64,000 nucleotides of DNA from Lactobacillus sp. ESL0246 (GTDB lineage Bacteria; Bacillota; Bacilli; Lactobacillales; Lactobacillaceae), in contig NZ_REHC01000006.1 of the NCBI RefSeq assembly GCF_003692965.1, positions 124,001 to 188,000 of the forward strand, read 5' to 3'. The notes beneath the pieces were generated by a model that was not told the DNA's origin, ran no database searches, and worked only from the letters and a program-made list of their open reading frames with translations. Made by a program: the position numbers and the translations under genes. Positions 44,097 to 53,923 of this stretch are shown one piece after another (within the stretch, counting starts at the first letter, position 1; every line of letters begins with the position of its first letter).

Positions 44097-45254
44097 ATGT
44101 TTAAAATTATTGTTGAATTGTTCTTTTTAGTAATTATTCAAGCAGCAATTACGCCATTTATTAGGCGATTAGCCTTTGTCTTAGGAGCTGTTGATATTCC
44201 AAATGCTAGACGCGTTAATAAAAAGCCGATGCCAACACTAGGGGGCTTAGGCATATTTGTTACCTATAATATCGGTACATTTGTTCTTCTCCGAGAACAA
44301 TTTCCAACACACGAAGCTTTTAGTGTGTTGTTAGCTTCTAGTGTCATTGTTTTGACAGGAATTATAGATGATATTTTAGAACTTAAGCCGCGTCAAAAAA
44401 TGTTTGGCATTTTAATTGGTGCCTTAATTATTTATTTCTTGGCAGGTATTAAAATGAATGTTCTTAATCTGCCATTTTTGAATAAGCAAATTAATTTAGG
44501 TTGGTGGAGTTTACCTATTACCATTTTTTGGATCTTGGCTTTGACTAATGCTGTTGATTTAATTGATGGGCTTGATGGTTTAGCTGACGGAGTTTCATTG
44601 ATTTCTCTAATAACGATGGGTATCGTTGGATATTTCTTTTTACATACTGATCAACTTTATATTCCAATTTCTTGCTTTATGTTAGCAGCTTGTTTATTAG
44701 GATTTTTACCATACAATTTTCATCCTGCTAAAATGTTTCTTGGTGATACAGGGGCATTATATATCGGCTTTATGATTGCTGTTTTCTCGCTGAAAGGCTT
44801 AAAAAATGTAACCTTTATTTCTCTTTTAGTGCCTATAACCATACTAGGTGTCCCAATTACAGATACTATTTATGCTATGATAAGACGAAAACTTAATCAT
44901 CAACCAGTTTCACGAGCAGATAAGCATCATCTTCATCATCAATTAATGAAAATGGGGTTAACGCACCGTCAAACTGTTCTTGCAATTTATTCTCTTTCAC
45001 TAATCTTTTCATTCATTTCGCTATTATTTTTACTATCACCAATTTGGGGTATGTGGCTTTTAATTGCAGGATTAGTGGTTGCTTTAGAAATCTTTGTCGA
45101 ATCAATTGGACTTTTAGGTGAAAAATACAAGCCGCTATTATCACTGATTCAAAAAGTAATTAACTCACGTAGCAAGAAAGACCCAACTGTTGAAGTTTGG
45201 CATTTAGGTCAAGAAAAACCAGAACAATTAAAAAACAAACATAATCAACATTAA
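44097..45254 (+). CDS. tagO: Undecaprenyl-phosphate N-acetylglucosaminyl 1-phosphate transferase
   Basis: TagO/TarO attaches GlcNAc-1-phosphate to undecaprenyl phosphate, the first step of wall teichoic acid and related polymer synthesis. The 385-residue membrane protein has about eleven segments and the WecA/MraY motifs: 'TLGGLGIFV', 'GIIDDILELKPRQKM' (D-D), 'NAVDLIDGLDGLADGV', 'FLGDTGALYIGF' and 'RADKHHLHHQLMKMGLTHRQ' with the histidine-rich loop. Start ATG behind GAAAG. It is monocistronic, with its own promoter and terminator. Confidence 0.92.
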   Translation: MFKIIVELFFLVIIQAAITPFIRRLAFVLGAVDIPNARRVNKKPMPTLGGLGIFVTYNIGTFVLLREQFPTHEAFSVLLASSVIVLTGIIDDILELKPRQKMFGILIGALIIYFLAGIKMNVLNLPFLNKQINLGWWSLPITIFWILALTNAVDLIDGLDGLADGVSLISLITMGIVGYFFLHTDQLYIPISCFMLAACLLGFLPYNFHPAKMFLGDTGALYIGFMIAVFSLKGLKNVTFISLLVPITILGVPITDTIYAMIRRKLNHQPVSRADKHHLHHQLMKMGLTHRQTVLAIYSLSLIFSFISLLFLLSPIWGMWLLIAGLVVALEIFVESIGLLGEKYKPLLSLIQKVINSRSKKDPTVEVWHLGQEKPEQLKNKHNQH

Positions 45255-45277
45255 AAAGAATGTTTTCTTGTAATATG

Positions 45278-45307
45278 AGTCTCGGAAATCAGACAATTTC
45301 CGGGACT
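45278..45307 (+). terminator. Intrinsic terminator after tagO
   Basis: A 12-bp stem (AGTCTCGGAAAT with ATTTCCGGGACT, containing one G-T pair) with a 6-base loop and TATTTTTAT behind it. Confidence 0.8.
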
Positions 45308-45388
45308 TATTTTTATAATCAAATTAATTAATAAAGAAAAATTTGGATTTATTAAAGAACTTTAAAACAGCATGACATACCACTAATT

Positions 45389-45605
45389 CAATGGATAGCT
45401 ACTTGAGAGAGAATTTATTTTGATTGTAAAGTCAGATATATTTTACGGTCAGATTACTAGCTATCATAATTTTGAAAAATTAAAGTAAGCAGCTGTTTGA
45501 GTATATTGGTTATTGCAACAATGACCGAACTAAGAGTAAATTAAAAACCTGATTCCAATCGAATCTTGGAACCAAGCTTTAATTAATTATAAATCTAATA
45601 GTTAA
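45389..45605 (+). pseudogene. IS3-family transposase relic
   Basis: Between tagO and yigZ three short frames read 'VKSDIFYGQITSYHNFEKLK', then E-Y-I-G-Y-C-N-N-D-R-T-K-S-K-L-K, then 'NLIPIESWNQALINYKSNS' and stop. Together they reproduce the C-terminal third of an IS3-group OrfB (L-K-S-E-x-F-Y-G, Y-I-x-Y-Y-N-N-x-R-I-K-x-K-L-K, S-P-x-E-Y-R). Frameshifts and stops occur at each junction. Nothing else is seen in the 400-base gap. Confidence 0.75.
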
Positions 45606-45660
45606 ACTTTTAAGAGTCATTTTCTCTGGCAAAGAGCCCTTTTTAGTTAAGGCCTCTTTT

Positions 45661-46305
45661 TTAATGCTCTTTGTTAGTATTGACAGGTATTTCAATATAC
45701 CGTGTTTTTCCTTTAATAAACTGAACTTGTCCAGCTAATTGATCTGTTAAATTTGTAAGCAGTTCAGCTTGCTCTTTTTCAGAAACAAAAATATGCAAGC
45801 ACACATCGACGCCATAATCAATTTTAGCAATTGAAATTTTCTTTTTAGATAGATAGTTGTTTATCTTATCAAAATAGGTATAGGCAATGTTAAAGCTAAT
45901 TTCCTGTTGTTGAATACATTCAACTATTCCAATTTTTTTTGCGGCTTGGGTAACGCTATTTGAATAAGCACGAATTAGGCCACCAGCTCCTAGTTTTATA
46001 CCGCCAAAGTAACGAGTAACAACAACTATAATATTTTGTAGCTTCAATAATTGCAAAGCGTTTAATTCTGGCACTCCTGCAGTCCCAGCTGGTTCACCAT
46101 TATCGCTGGCTTTTACATGATTATCGACTATATAAGCATAAGTATTGTGTGTAGCATCGCGATATTTTTTGGAAATGGTTGAAATGGCTTTTTCGGCTTC
46201 ATCGATAGTAGATACACGTACAAATGAAGTAATAAAACGACTCTTTTTAATTATTATTTCATGACTACCGTTTTCTTTAATTGTTAAAAAGTTTTCCTTT
46301 TTCAT
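45661..46305 (-). CDS. YigZ/IMPACT family protein
   Basis: The 214 residues match the YigZ (YvyE, UPF0029/IMPACT) family: the N-terminal ribosomal-S5-like domain with 'KKSRFITSFVRVSTIDEAEK', 'ASDNGEPAGTAG' and 'NIIVVVTRYFGGIKLGAGGL', then an EF-G-IV-like C-terminal domain. In Bacillus this gene (yvyE) lies divergent from the comF operon region, as here. A role in translation regulation or peptidase-like activity has been suggested; it is not settled. ATG lies about 12 bases after AAGGAGAG; a TTG one codon earlier is also possible. Confidence 0.9.
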   Translation of the reverse strand: MKKENFLTIKENGSHEIIIKKSRFITSFVRVSTIDEAEKAISTISKKYRDATHNTYAYIVDNHVKASDNGEPAGTAGVPELNALQLLKLQNIIVVVTRYFGGIKLGAGGLIRAYSNSVTQAAKKIGIVECIQQQEISFNIAYTYFDKINNYLSKKKISIAKIDYGVDVCLHIFVSEKEQAELLTNLTDQLAGQVQFIKGKTRYIEIPVNTNKEH

Positions 46306-46354
46306 CAAAAAAATTTCTCTCCTTTTAGCGTATTTAATATATGGAGGATGAAAG

Positions 46355-47635
46355 ATGGAGAAGCTCGCATATCTTGCTGGTCGTCAATGGATCAGTCAAC
46401 AAAAAAATTTTAGCATAACTAAGGGGTTAACAACAATTAAAGCAATTTCAAATCAGCGTTGCAATCGATGTGGGACAACTGTGAAGGAGCGATTGCCTAA
46501 TGGTAAGACATATTGCCGTGCCTGCATTGGTTTAGGACGCGTTACTGAGGACGACTTTCTTGTGCGTGACGAAAGTGAAGTTTTTTTTCAAAAGAAAAAA
46601 GATATTTTAAAGTGGCGAGGACAGTTAACTCCGGCTCAGAAGCAAGTGTCAATAAAGTTAGTAGAAAATTTTAAAAAAAGGCGAGCAACTTTAGTTCATG
46701 CAGTTACTGGTGCAGGAAAAACCGAAATGTTATTTGCAGTAATTGCAGAGTGTCTTAGTTTAGGACAACGTTGTTGTATCGCTTCTCCAAGAATTGATGT
46801 TATTAATGAACTTTATCCTAGAATTCAAGAGGCATTTCAAGGATTGAAAATTGGGAAGTATCATGGTCGTGAATTCAAAGAACCTGAATTAGAGCAGTTA
46901 ACTTTATGTACTACGCATCAACTTCTTAAGTTTTACCATGCATTTGATTTGTTAATAATTGATGAAGCAGATTCTTTCCCATATATAGATAATTCTCAGC
47001 TTCATTTTGGTGCGAAAAATGCTATTAAAACTAGTGGAATTCGTATTTATTTAACTGCGACACCAACACGTGATATTCTTCAAGAAGTTGAGGCTGGTAA
47101 AATTAGAGTTCTAAAGTTAAATCGTCGTTTTCATGGGGGCTTGTTGCCGATACCTCGCGAAAAATTATTTTTGCGCCCCTTTTTAAATAAAGGTCATCTG
47201 CACCCAAAACTAATAAAAGAAATAATTGGAGTAATAAAATCACAACATCCCTTACTATTATTTGTACCACGAATTGAACAAATTTCGTTGTATTTATCTG
47301 CTTTGAAGAAAGTTCCTGAATTACATCAAATTAATATAGAAGGAGTTTATGCTGCAGATAAAAAGCGTTTGAGTAAAGTCCAACAATTTCGTGAAGGTAA
47401 AATACAGCTTCTGGTCACAACAACGATCTTAGAACGAGGGGTTACTTTTAAACATGTCTGGGTAATTATTGTCCAGGCAGATGACGCAATATTTACGACC
47501 TCAAGTTTAATTCAAATTGCTGGCCGTGTAGGTCGCGCACAAGATGATGTAGGAGGATTAGTTCTTTTTTGTTATCAAAAATATACTCGTAGTATTCAAA
47601 GTGCTGTAAAACAAATCAAGGAGCTTAATAAATGA
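46355..47635 (+). CDS. comFA: DNA transport helicase ComFA
   Basis: ComFA is the ATP-driven helicase-like protein on the inner membrane face that helps pull transforming DNA into the cell. The 426 residues contain a four-cysteine zinc finger (C36, C39, C54, C57), Walker A A-V-T-G-A-G-K-T-E (116-124), a DEAD box in L-L-I-I-D-E-A-D, 'TATPTRD' (motif III) and 'ILERGVTFKHVWVIIVQADD' with 'QIAGRVGRA' (motifs V and VI). GGAGG lies 7 bases before the ATG. The stop overlaps comFC by four bases. Confidence 0.95.
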   Translation: MEKLAYLAGRQWISQQKNFSITKGLTTIKAISNQRCNRCGTTVKERLPNGKTYCRACIGLGRVTEDDFLVRDESEVFFQKKKDILKWRGQLTPAQKQVSIKLVENFKKRRATLVHAVTGAGKTEMLFAVIAECLSLGQRCCIASPRIDVINELYPRIQEAFQGLKIGKYHGREFKEPELEQLTLCTTHQLLKFYHAFDLLIIDEADSFPYIDNSQLHFGAKNAIKTSGIRIYLTATPTRDILQEVEAGKIRVLKLNRRFHGGLLPIPREKLFLRPFLNKGHLHPKLIKEIIGVIKSQHPLLLFVPRIEQISLYLSALKKVPELHQINIEGVYAADKKRLSKVQQFREGKIQLLVTTTILERGVTFKHVWVIIVQADDAIFTTSSLIQIAGRVGRAQDDVGGLVLFCYQKYTRSIQSAVKQIKELNK

Positions 47636-48321
47636 AGTTATGTCTTGTTTGTGGACAACAATTTACGCCACAAATATCATTTTGTCAGATACTTTATTGG
47701 AAAAAACAGCCTGAAGAATACCTGTGTAGGTCTTGCAAAGCAAAATTTACTAAATTAAGTCAACCAAGATGTCAGTTTTGTGATCGTGAATTGGATAAAA
47801 ATATAATTTGCAAGGATTGTCAAAATTGGCGCCACCTTTATGGCGATAACCTAATACATAATCATGCAGTTTATCAGTATAATCAAGCTGCACATGATTT
47901 AATGGTAAATTATAAACGTTATGGTGATTTTGTTTTGGCAAAAGTATTGCAGCAATTGTGCTATCTTAACTTGAAAAAAATTCATGCAGATTTTTACGTT
48001 CCACTTCCGACTTCACCAGAACATTGTGCTAGTCGTCAGTTTGATACAATAACCAGTATTTTTGATGATTTGGTTTTGTTAACTTCTGTGTTGGATAAGC
48101 ATGGTGGACTAAGCGCACAGGGCGAGAAGAATCGTAGTGAAAGATTGAAAACGCCACAAAGCTTTTTTATAAAGAAAGACTTTAAAGTAAACTTAAACAA
48201 TAAAAAAATATTACTTTTGGATGATATTTATACTACGGGAAGAACGTTGTATCATGCACGTGATGCAATTATCAAAAGGTATCCGTCTGTTCAAATAAGC
48301 AGTTTTACAATTTATAGATAG
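47632..48321 (+). CDS. comFC: ComF family protein (phosphoribosyltransferase fold)
   Basis: ComFC is required with ComFA for transformation. The 229 residues have an N-terminal zinc ribbon (CLVCG and CRSCK, then CQFCD and CKDC) and a phosphoribosyltransferase-type domain with the PRPP loop I-L-L-L-D-D-I-Y-T-T-G-R-T. 'NRSERLKTPQSFF' before it is the usual ComF wording. The start ATG overlaps the comFA stop (ATGA), so both form one operon. Whether the cell is naturally competent cannot be told from these genes. Confidence 0.92.
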   Translation: MKLCLVCGQQFTPQISFCQILYWKKQPEEYLCRSCKAKFTKLSQPRCQFCDRELDKNIICKDCQNWRHLYGDNLIHNHAVYQYNQAAHDLMVNYKRYGDFVLAKVLQQLCYLNLKKIHADFYVPLPTSPEHCASRQFDTITSIFDDLVLLTSVLDKHGGLSAQGEKNRSERLKTPQSFFIKKDFKVNLNNKKILLLDDIYTTGRTLYHARDAIIKRYPSVQISSFTIYR

Positions 48322-48328
48322 TTTAATC

Positions 48329-48358
48329 TTGTTCAGCGCTTTCAAGATTTGTTATAAT
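48329..48358 (+). promoter_or_regulatory. Promoter of hpf
   Basis: TTGTTC and a perfect TATAAT with 18 bases between, 45 bases upstream of the start codon. Confidence 0.75.
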
Positions 48359-48402
48359 ATAATTAAGTAAAGTTGCATTAACAATTGAAAGGAGAATCTC
48401 AT

Positions 48403-48960
48403 ATGTTAAAGTATAATATTCGTGGTGAAAATATTGAGGTAACTGATGCTTTGAGAAGTTATGTCGAGAAACGCCTAAAGAAAATGGAGAAATATTTTGA
48501 TTTGAATCAAGATGTTGTTGCCCACGTTAATCTTAAGGTATATCGTGATCATACGGCTAAAGTTGAAATTACTATCCCACTACCGTACTTAGTATTGAGA
48601 GCAGAGGAAACAAGCGATGATATGTATAGAAGCATAGATTTTGTTTCTGAAAAACTGGAACGTCAGATTAGAAAGTACAAGACCAAAATTAATCGAAAGA
48701 GTCGGGAAAAGGGAATCAATGATTTCTTAGTTGAAAATTCGGATACAGATACCGGTGACATTGATAATGATGATGGCAGTGGATTCTCTATTGTACGCAA
48801 TAAACAGATTGGCTTGAAGCCAATGAGTCCTGAAGAAGCAATTTTACAAATGAACATGTTGGAACACGATTTCTTTGTATTCCAAGATGCTGAAACAAAT
48901 GGAACTAGTATTGTATATCGTAGAAATGATGGTCAATACGGTTTGATTGAAACAAAGTAA
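48403..48960 (+). CDS. hpf: Long-form ribosome hibernation promoting factor
   Basis: Long HPF binds the small ribosomal subunit and dimerises 70S ribosomes in stationary phase. The 185 residues have the N-terminal S30AE domain ('MLKYNIRGENIEVTDALRSY', 'AKVEITIPLPYLVLRAEETS'), a linker, and the C-terminal dimerisation domain ('KPMSPEEAILQMNMLEHDFF', 'IVYRRNDGQYGLIE'). The ATG is preferred because GGAG lies 9 bases upstream; a frame extension of six codons upstream would start inside that site. Own promoter and terminator. Confidence 0.95.
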   Translation: MLKYNIRGENIEVTDALRSYVEKRLKKMEKYFDLNQDVVAHVNLKVYRDHTAKVEITIPLPYLVLRAEETSDDMYRSIDFVSEKLERQIRKYKTKINRKSREKGINDFLVENSDTDTGDIDNDDGSGFSIVRNKQIGLKPMSPEEAILQMNMLEHDFFVFQDAETNGTSIVYRRNDGQYGLIETK

Positions 48961-48982
48961 AAACAATGCTGTTATAAGCAGA

Positions 48983-49005
48983 GGACCCCACATTTAATGT
49001 GAGGT
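48983..49005 (+). terminator. Terminator after hpf
   Basis: A stem of about 10 bp (GACCCCACAT with ATGTGAGGTC, one mismatch) followed by TTTGTTTTG. Confidence 0.7.
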
Positions 49006-49092
49006 CTTTGTTTTGTTTATTTTTAATTTTGCACTAATCATGTTAAAATTAATATGTGTTTTTATACTTAACTACATATAAGGATCGATTAA

Positions 49093-51492
49093 ATGGTAAA
49101 CGTTTTAAAGAAACTATACAATAATGATAAAAGAGAACTAAAAAAATTTGAAAAGCTTGCTAATCAAGTTGAAAATTATGCTGATGAATATGACAAACTT
49201 TCAGATGAAGAGTTGAAGGCAAAGACACCTGAATTTCGAGCACGACTAGAAAAGGGCGAGGAATTAGACAAAATATTGCCAGAAGCTTTTGGAGTTGCTC
49301 GTGAAGGTGCCAAAAGAGTTTTGGGCTTGTATCCGTTCCATGTTCAAATACTAGGTGGGATTGCTTTGCATTTTGGTAATATTGCCGAAATGATGACTGG
49401 TGAAGGAAAGACTTTAACGGCTACAATGCCCGTTTATTTAAATGCATTGACAGGCAAAGGGGTTCACGTTGTGACGGTCAATGAATATCTTTCAAGTCGT
49501 GATGCTGAAGAAATGGGTCAATTATATAAGTGGCTTGGGTTAACTGTTGGTTTAAATTTAAATTCAATGTCACCTGATGAAAAGCGTGAAGCATATGATT
49601 GTGATGTTACTTATTCAACTAACGCTGAATTAGGCTTTGATTATTTGCGTGATAACATGGTGGTTTATAAAGAACAAATGGTTCAACGCGAATTAAATTA
49701 CGCTATTATTGATGAAGTCGATTCAATTTTAATTGATGAAGCGAGAACACCGCTCATTATTTCTGGTGAAGCCGAGCAGGCTAATGGCGACTATATCAGA
49801 GCTGATCGTTTTGTTAAATCACTTCATGAAGATACTAGTGGAGATGACGCTGATGATGATGAAGACCACGGCGATTATAAAATTGACTGGCCAACTAAAT
49901 CGATTGCATTGACTAGAACAGGAATTCAAAAAGCCTGTGATCATTTTGGCTTAAAAAATTTGTATGATGTCGAAAATCAAAAATTGGTTCATCACTTAGA
50001 TCAAGCACTACGTGCCAATTATATTATGCTTAATGATATTGACTATGTGGTTCAAGATGGTGAAGTTTTAATTGTTGATTCATTTACGGGTCGTGTGATG
50101 AGTGGTCGGCGTTATTCCGATGGGTTACATCAAGCAATTGAGGCTAAAGAGGGCGTTAAAATTCAGGAAGAATCCAAGACGCAAGCCACAATTACTTACC
50201 AAAATTTCTTTAGAATGTATAAAAAATTATCAGGAATGACAGGTACGGCTAAGACAGAAGAAGAAGAATTTCGTGAAATCTATAATATGCAGGTAATCAC
50301 AATTCCGACGAACCGTCCTAATATTAGGAAAGATCAATCTGATATTTTATATCCAACCCTAAATTCAAAATTTGAGGCTGTTGTAAATGAAATTAAAGAG
50401 CGTCATTCAAAAGGACAGCCTGTGTTGGTCGGAACAGTTGCAGTTGAAAGTTCAGAAAGATTAAGCAAGATGCTTAATCAGGCCGGTATTCCGCACGCAG
50501 TATTAAACGCTAAAAATCATGCTAAGGAAGCCCAGATTATTATGAATGCAGGTCAACGTGGTGCGGTTACGATAGCTACCAACATGGCTGGTCGTGGGAC
50601 TGATATTAAATTGGGACCTGGTGTAAAAGAATTGGGTGGTTTAGCTGTGATTGGGACTGAACGTCATGAATCACGCAGAATTGATAATCAGCTTCGTGGT
50701 CGTTCTGGTCGCCAGGGAGATCCTGGTGTAACTAGATTTTATCTTTCACTTGAAGATGATCTGATGAAACGCTTTGGTGGTGACCGAGTTAAAGACTTTT
50801 TGGATCGGTTATCGGATAATGACGATGATAAGGTAATTGAAAGTCGTTTAATTACAAGACAAGTCGAGTCAGCTCAAAAACGTGTCGAAGGTAATAACTA
50901 TGATACGCGTAAACAAACATTGCAATATGATGATGTTATGCGAATTCAAAGAGAAATTATCTATGGTGAACGGATGCAAGTTATTGGAGAAGAAACTTCA
51001 CTTAAAGATGTTTTAATTCCGATGATTCATCGTACAATTAATAGTCAAGTTGATATGTTTACGCAGGGTGATCGTAGCAAGTGGCGACTTGATTCTTTGA
51101 GAGATTTCATTAGTTCAAGTTTGACAAATGATGAAGAAGTTGAAAAACTTGACTTTAAGACAATTACAGTTCCTGAATTAAAGCAGAAACTGTATGAATT
51201 TGTTGAAGAAAACTATCAACAGAAAAAACAGATTTTGGCCGATCCATCAGATATGTTAGAATTTGAAAAAGTTGTTATTTTACGGGTAGTAGATGACCGT
51301 TGGACTGATCATATTGATGCAATGGATCAATTGCGTCAATCAATTAGTTTACGTGGTTACGGTCAGCTTAATCCACTCGTTGAATACCAAGATTCTGGAT
51401 ACAATATGTTTGAAGAAATGATTTCTAATATTGAGTTTGATGTAACTCGTTTATTTATGAAAGCTGAAATCAGACAAAATCTTAGTCGTTAA
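49093..51492 (+). CDS. secA: Preprotein translocase ATPase SecA
   Basis: SecA drives secretory proteins through SecYEG. The 799 residues contain the helicase-like motor with Walker [10 protein letters not shown], '[20 protein letters not shown]' (DEVD box), '[20 protein letters not shown]' and '[13 protein letters not shown]', plus the helical scaffold near the end. The protein stops at 'IRQNLSR', so it lacks the long linker and zinc-binding tail of E. coli or Bacillus SecA; short forms are common in lactobacilli. An acidic insert ([11 protein letters not shown]) is notable near residue 255. The hairpin behind the stop separates it from prfB. Confidence 0.97.
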   Translation: MVNVLKKLYNNDKRELKKFEKLANQVENYADEYDKLSDEELKAKTPEFRARLEKGEELDKILPEAFGVAREGAKRVLGLYPFHVQILGGIALHFGNIAEMMTGEGKTLTATMPVYLNALTGKGVHVVTVNEYLSSRDAEEMGQLYKWLGLTVGLNLNSMSPDEKREAYDCDVTYSTNAELGFDYLRDNMVVYKEQMVQRELNYAIIDEVDSILIDEARTPLIISGEAEQANGDYIRADRFVKSLHEDTSGDDADDDEDHGDYKIDWPTKSIALTRTGIQKACDHFGLKNLYDVENQKLVHHLDQALRANYIMLNDIDYVVQDGEVLIVDSFTGRVMSGRRYSDGLHQAIEAKEGVKIQEESKTQATITYQNFFRMYKKLSGMTGTAKTEEEEFREIYNMQVITIPTNRPNIRKDQSDILYPTLNSKFEAVVNEIKERHSKGQPVLVGTVAVESSERLSKMLNQAGIPHAVLNAKNHAKEAQIIMNAGQRGAVTIATNMAGRGTDIKLGPGVKELGGLAVIGTERHESRRIDNQLRGRSGRQGDPGVTRFYLSLEDDLMKRFGGDRVKDFLDRLSDNDDDKVIESRLITRQVESAQKRVEGNNYDTRKQTLQYDDVMRIQREIIYGERMQVIGEETSLKDVLIPMIHRTINSQVDMFTQGDRSKWRLDSLRDFISSSLTNDEEVEKLDFKTITVPELKQKLYEFVEENYQQKKQILADPSDMLEFEKVVILRVVDDRWTDHIDAMDQLRQSISLRGYGQLNPLVEYQDSGYNMFEEMISNIEFDVTRLFMKAEIRQNLSR

Positions 51493-51504
51493 AAGTTAAG
51501 ATTG

Positions 51505-51528
51505 AAGGGAAAGCAGCTGCTTTCCCTT
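51505..51528 (+). terminator. Terminator between secA and prfB
   Basis: A perfect palindrome (AAGGGAAAGCAG and its complement with no spacer) followed by T5; the central bases would form the loop. Confidence 0.88.
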
Positions 51529-51559
51529 TTTTTGGAATTTATTAGGAGTAATTGATCAT

Positions 51560-52676
51560 ATGGAAATTAATGAAATTCAAAGTGAATTAGATAGTTTAAG
51601 AGCTCGCTTAGATCATTTTAGGGGGTCTCTTTGACTTAGATGCAATTGCTGACAGCATTACAATTAATGAACATAAAATGCAGGATGCAGATTTTTGGAA
51701 TGACCAAGAACGTGCACAAAAATTGATTTCGGCAACAAATTTACTAAAAGAAAAGCGAAATTCTTTTTTAGATTTACAAGAGAATTATCAAAATGCGTCT
51801 ACGGCCTTGGAATTACTAGTTGAAGAACCAGATGCAGATCTTCAACAAGAGGTTGAAAATGATTTAAAGCAGCTTCAAGGTAAATTTCATGAATATGAGA
51901 TGGATTTGCTTTTATCAGGAAAATATGACAATCACAATGCTTTATTGGAAATTCATCCGGGTGCAGGTGGAACCGAAGCTATGGATTGGGCTCAGATGTT
52001 GCTAAGAATGTATCAACGTTATTCTGACCAGCGTAATTTTGGATTTGAAATTAATAATTATGAACCAGGTGAAGAGGCAGGCCTTAAGAGTGCTAGTATT
52101 AGAATTACTGGTAAAAATGCTTATGGTTTGCTTAAATCAGAACATGGTGTACATCGCTTAGTTCGAATCTCACCATTTGATTCAGCTAAGCGTCGTCACA
52201 CTTCGTTTGCCTCAGTCGAAGTTATTCCTGAAATTGACGACAGTATAAAAATTGATATTAATCCTAAAGATTTACGAATTGATGTTTATCGTTCAAGTGG
52301 TGCTGGGGGCCAGCATATTAATAAAACTTCTAGTGCTGTGCGAATAACTCATTTGCCAACAGGTTTTGTTACAACGTCACAGGCACAGCGTTCTCAATTG
52401 CAAAATCGAGAGACAGCAATGAATGAACTGCGTGCAAAACTTTTTCATTTAGAAGAAGAGAAAAAAAGGCAGCATAAACAAGAACTAAAGGGCGATCAAA
52501 AAGAAATCGGTTGGGGTTCACAAATTCGATCATATGTTTTTCATCCCTATAATCTGGTTAAAGATTTGCGGACGGGCTATGAAACTTCCGACACGAGTGG
52601 TGTGATGGACGGTAAATTGCAGCCATTTGTTTATGCTTATTTACAATGGATACTTAGTCAGGCAAATCCTGAATAG
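51560..52676 (+). CDS. prfB: Peptide chain release factor 2 (programmed +1 frameshift)
   Basis: RF2 releases peptides at UGA and UAA. Translation starts at an ATG 11 bases after AGGAG and reads 24 codons ('MEINEIQSELDSLRARLDHF' and R-G-S-L) to an in-frame TGA at 51632; skipping one T moves the ribosome to the frame D-L-D-A-I-A-D-S that runs to the end, giving about 371 residues. The main part holds the RF2 specificity motif S-P-F ('RISPFDSAKRRHTSFAS') and the catalytic G-G-Q in S-G-A-G-G-Q-H-I-N-K. The frameshift autoregulates RF2 level, as in most bacteria. Confidence 0.96.
51620..51635 (+). promoter_or_regulatory. Programmed +1 frameshift site in prfB
   Basis: AGGGGG TCT CTT TGA C: an internal Shine-Dalgarno sequence three bases before the slippery CTT codon and the TGA stop. 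This is the conserved prfB recoding signal; E. coli has TAT where this has TCT. Confidence 0.95.
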
Positions 52677-52691
52677 GAAAAAGGTGAAGAA

Positions 52692-52961
52692 ATGAGTTTT
52701 TTGGCAATTATTTGTATCGTACTTTTGGCAGTAATTATACTGGGTTTTACTTTTGCTGCTTTTCATATTATATTTTTACTCTTACCTGCAGTTTTAGTAA
52801 TTGCAGTAATTATTTGGTTAATTAATCATTTTACCAATCATGATAAAACTGATGAAACACCTAACGAAAAAGGAACTTGGCAAAATTGGTCCAATAATGA
52901 AAACCCCTATCCCAAACGCAAAAAAGTGCGAGATGCAGAAACTAAAGATGTAGATAAGTAA
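52692..52961 (+). CDS. Small membrane protein of unknown function between prfB and hprK
   Basis: The 89-residue product has two hydrophobic stretches close together (about 2-24 and 26-44), then a hydrophilic basic tail ('NHDKTDETPNEKGTW', 'YPKRKKVRDAETKD'). Both membrane segments probably form a hairpin with the tail in the cytosol. No family is recognised with confidence. GAAAAAGGTGAAG lies directly upstream of the ATG, and the spacings to prfB (15 bases) and hprK (17 bases) indicate one operon. Confidence 0.75.
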   Translation: MSFLAIICIVLLAVIILGFTFAAFHIIFLLLPAVLVIAVIIWLINHFTNHDKTDETPNEKGTWQNWSNNENPYPKRKKVRDAETKDVDK

Positions 52962-52978
52962 ACTAAGAGGCAATTTAA

Positions 52979-53923
52979 ATGGCAAATGCAGTTAAATTAA
53001 AAGATTTGATTCAAGATAATAAAATTGTCCATATCGTCCATGGTAAACAATATATTACCGGTAAAGAGATTGCAGTTTCAGATATATATAGGCCGGGATT
53101 GGAATTGACTGGATATTTTGATTTTTATCCTAATCAACGTATTCAACTTCTAGGACGAACGGAAATTTCCTATGCAGCTAGGCTTGATCATGAAAGTTTA
53201 GTTTGCGTTTTTAAAAAGCTCTGTACACCACAAACTCCATGTTTCTTTGTTTCGCGTTCTTTACGTGTTCCACAGGAACTGGTTGTCGCAGCCGAGGCAG
53301 CAAAAATACCTATCTTATCAGTTTCTGAATCTACAACGTATATCTCTAGTATTTTGACAGAATATTTACGTGAGCGTTTAGCTATTCGTGAGACTATTCA
53401 TGGTGTCATGGTTGAAGTTAAGGGATTAGGAATTTTGCTAACTGGAGATTCAGGAGTTGGTAAGTCGGAAACGGCACTTGGTTTAATTAGGCGCGGTCAC
53501 CGGTTAATTGCAGATGATCGGGTAGATGCTTATCAACAGGATACTGAAACTGTGATGGGTGAGCCACCCCAAATTTTGAAACATATTATGGAAATTCGAG
53601 GTATCGGAATTATTAATGTAATGGAATTATTCGGCGTAGGAGCAGTTAAAAATCGTGGCCCTATCCAATTAGTGATAAAACTTGTGAATTGGGATAATAA
53701 TGCTAATTATGATCGACTCGGTTTTGAAGAAAGCAGTCGGGATATTTGCAATGTTGAAGTTCCTCAAATTACAATTCCGGTCAAAGTAGGACGTAATATG
53801 GAGGATATTATTGAGGTAGCAGCAATGAACTTTCGGGCAAAAAAGATGGGATATAATGCAACCAAAACTTTTGATGATAATTTAACTGCTTTGATTGCTC
53901 AAAATTCTAAAAAGGATAAATAG
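52979..53923 (+). CDS. hprK: HPr kinase/phosphorylase
   Basis: HprK phosphorylates HPr on Ser46 at high fructose-1,6-bisphosphate and removes the phosphate when sugar runs out, which controls carbon catabolite repression. The 314 residues contain the conserved H141-G-V-M-V, Walker A G-D-S-G-V-G-K-S (156-163), 'DDRVDAYQ' and the signature '[20 protein letters not shown]'. Its target ptsH is in the same window. It is followed without a gap by lgt, the usual hprK-lgt pairing. Confidence 0.97.
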   Translation: MANAVKLKDLIQDNKIVHIVHGKQYITGKEIAVSDIYRPGLELTGYFDFYPNQRIQLLGRTEISYAARLDHESLVCVFKKLCTPQTPCFFVSRSLRVPQELVVAAEAAKIPILSVSESTTYISSILTEYLRERLAIRETIHGVMVEVKGLGILLTGDSGVGKSETALGLIRRGHRLIADDRVDAYQQDTETVMGEPPQILKHIMEIRGIGIINVMELFGVGAVKNRGPIQLVIKLVNWDNNANYDRLGFEESSRDICNVEVPQITIPVKVGRNMEDIIEVAAMNFRAKKMGYNATKTFDDNLTALIAQNSKKDK

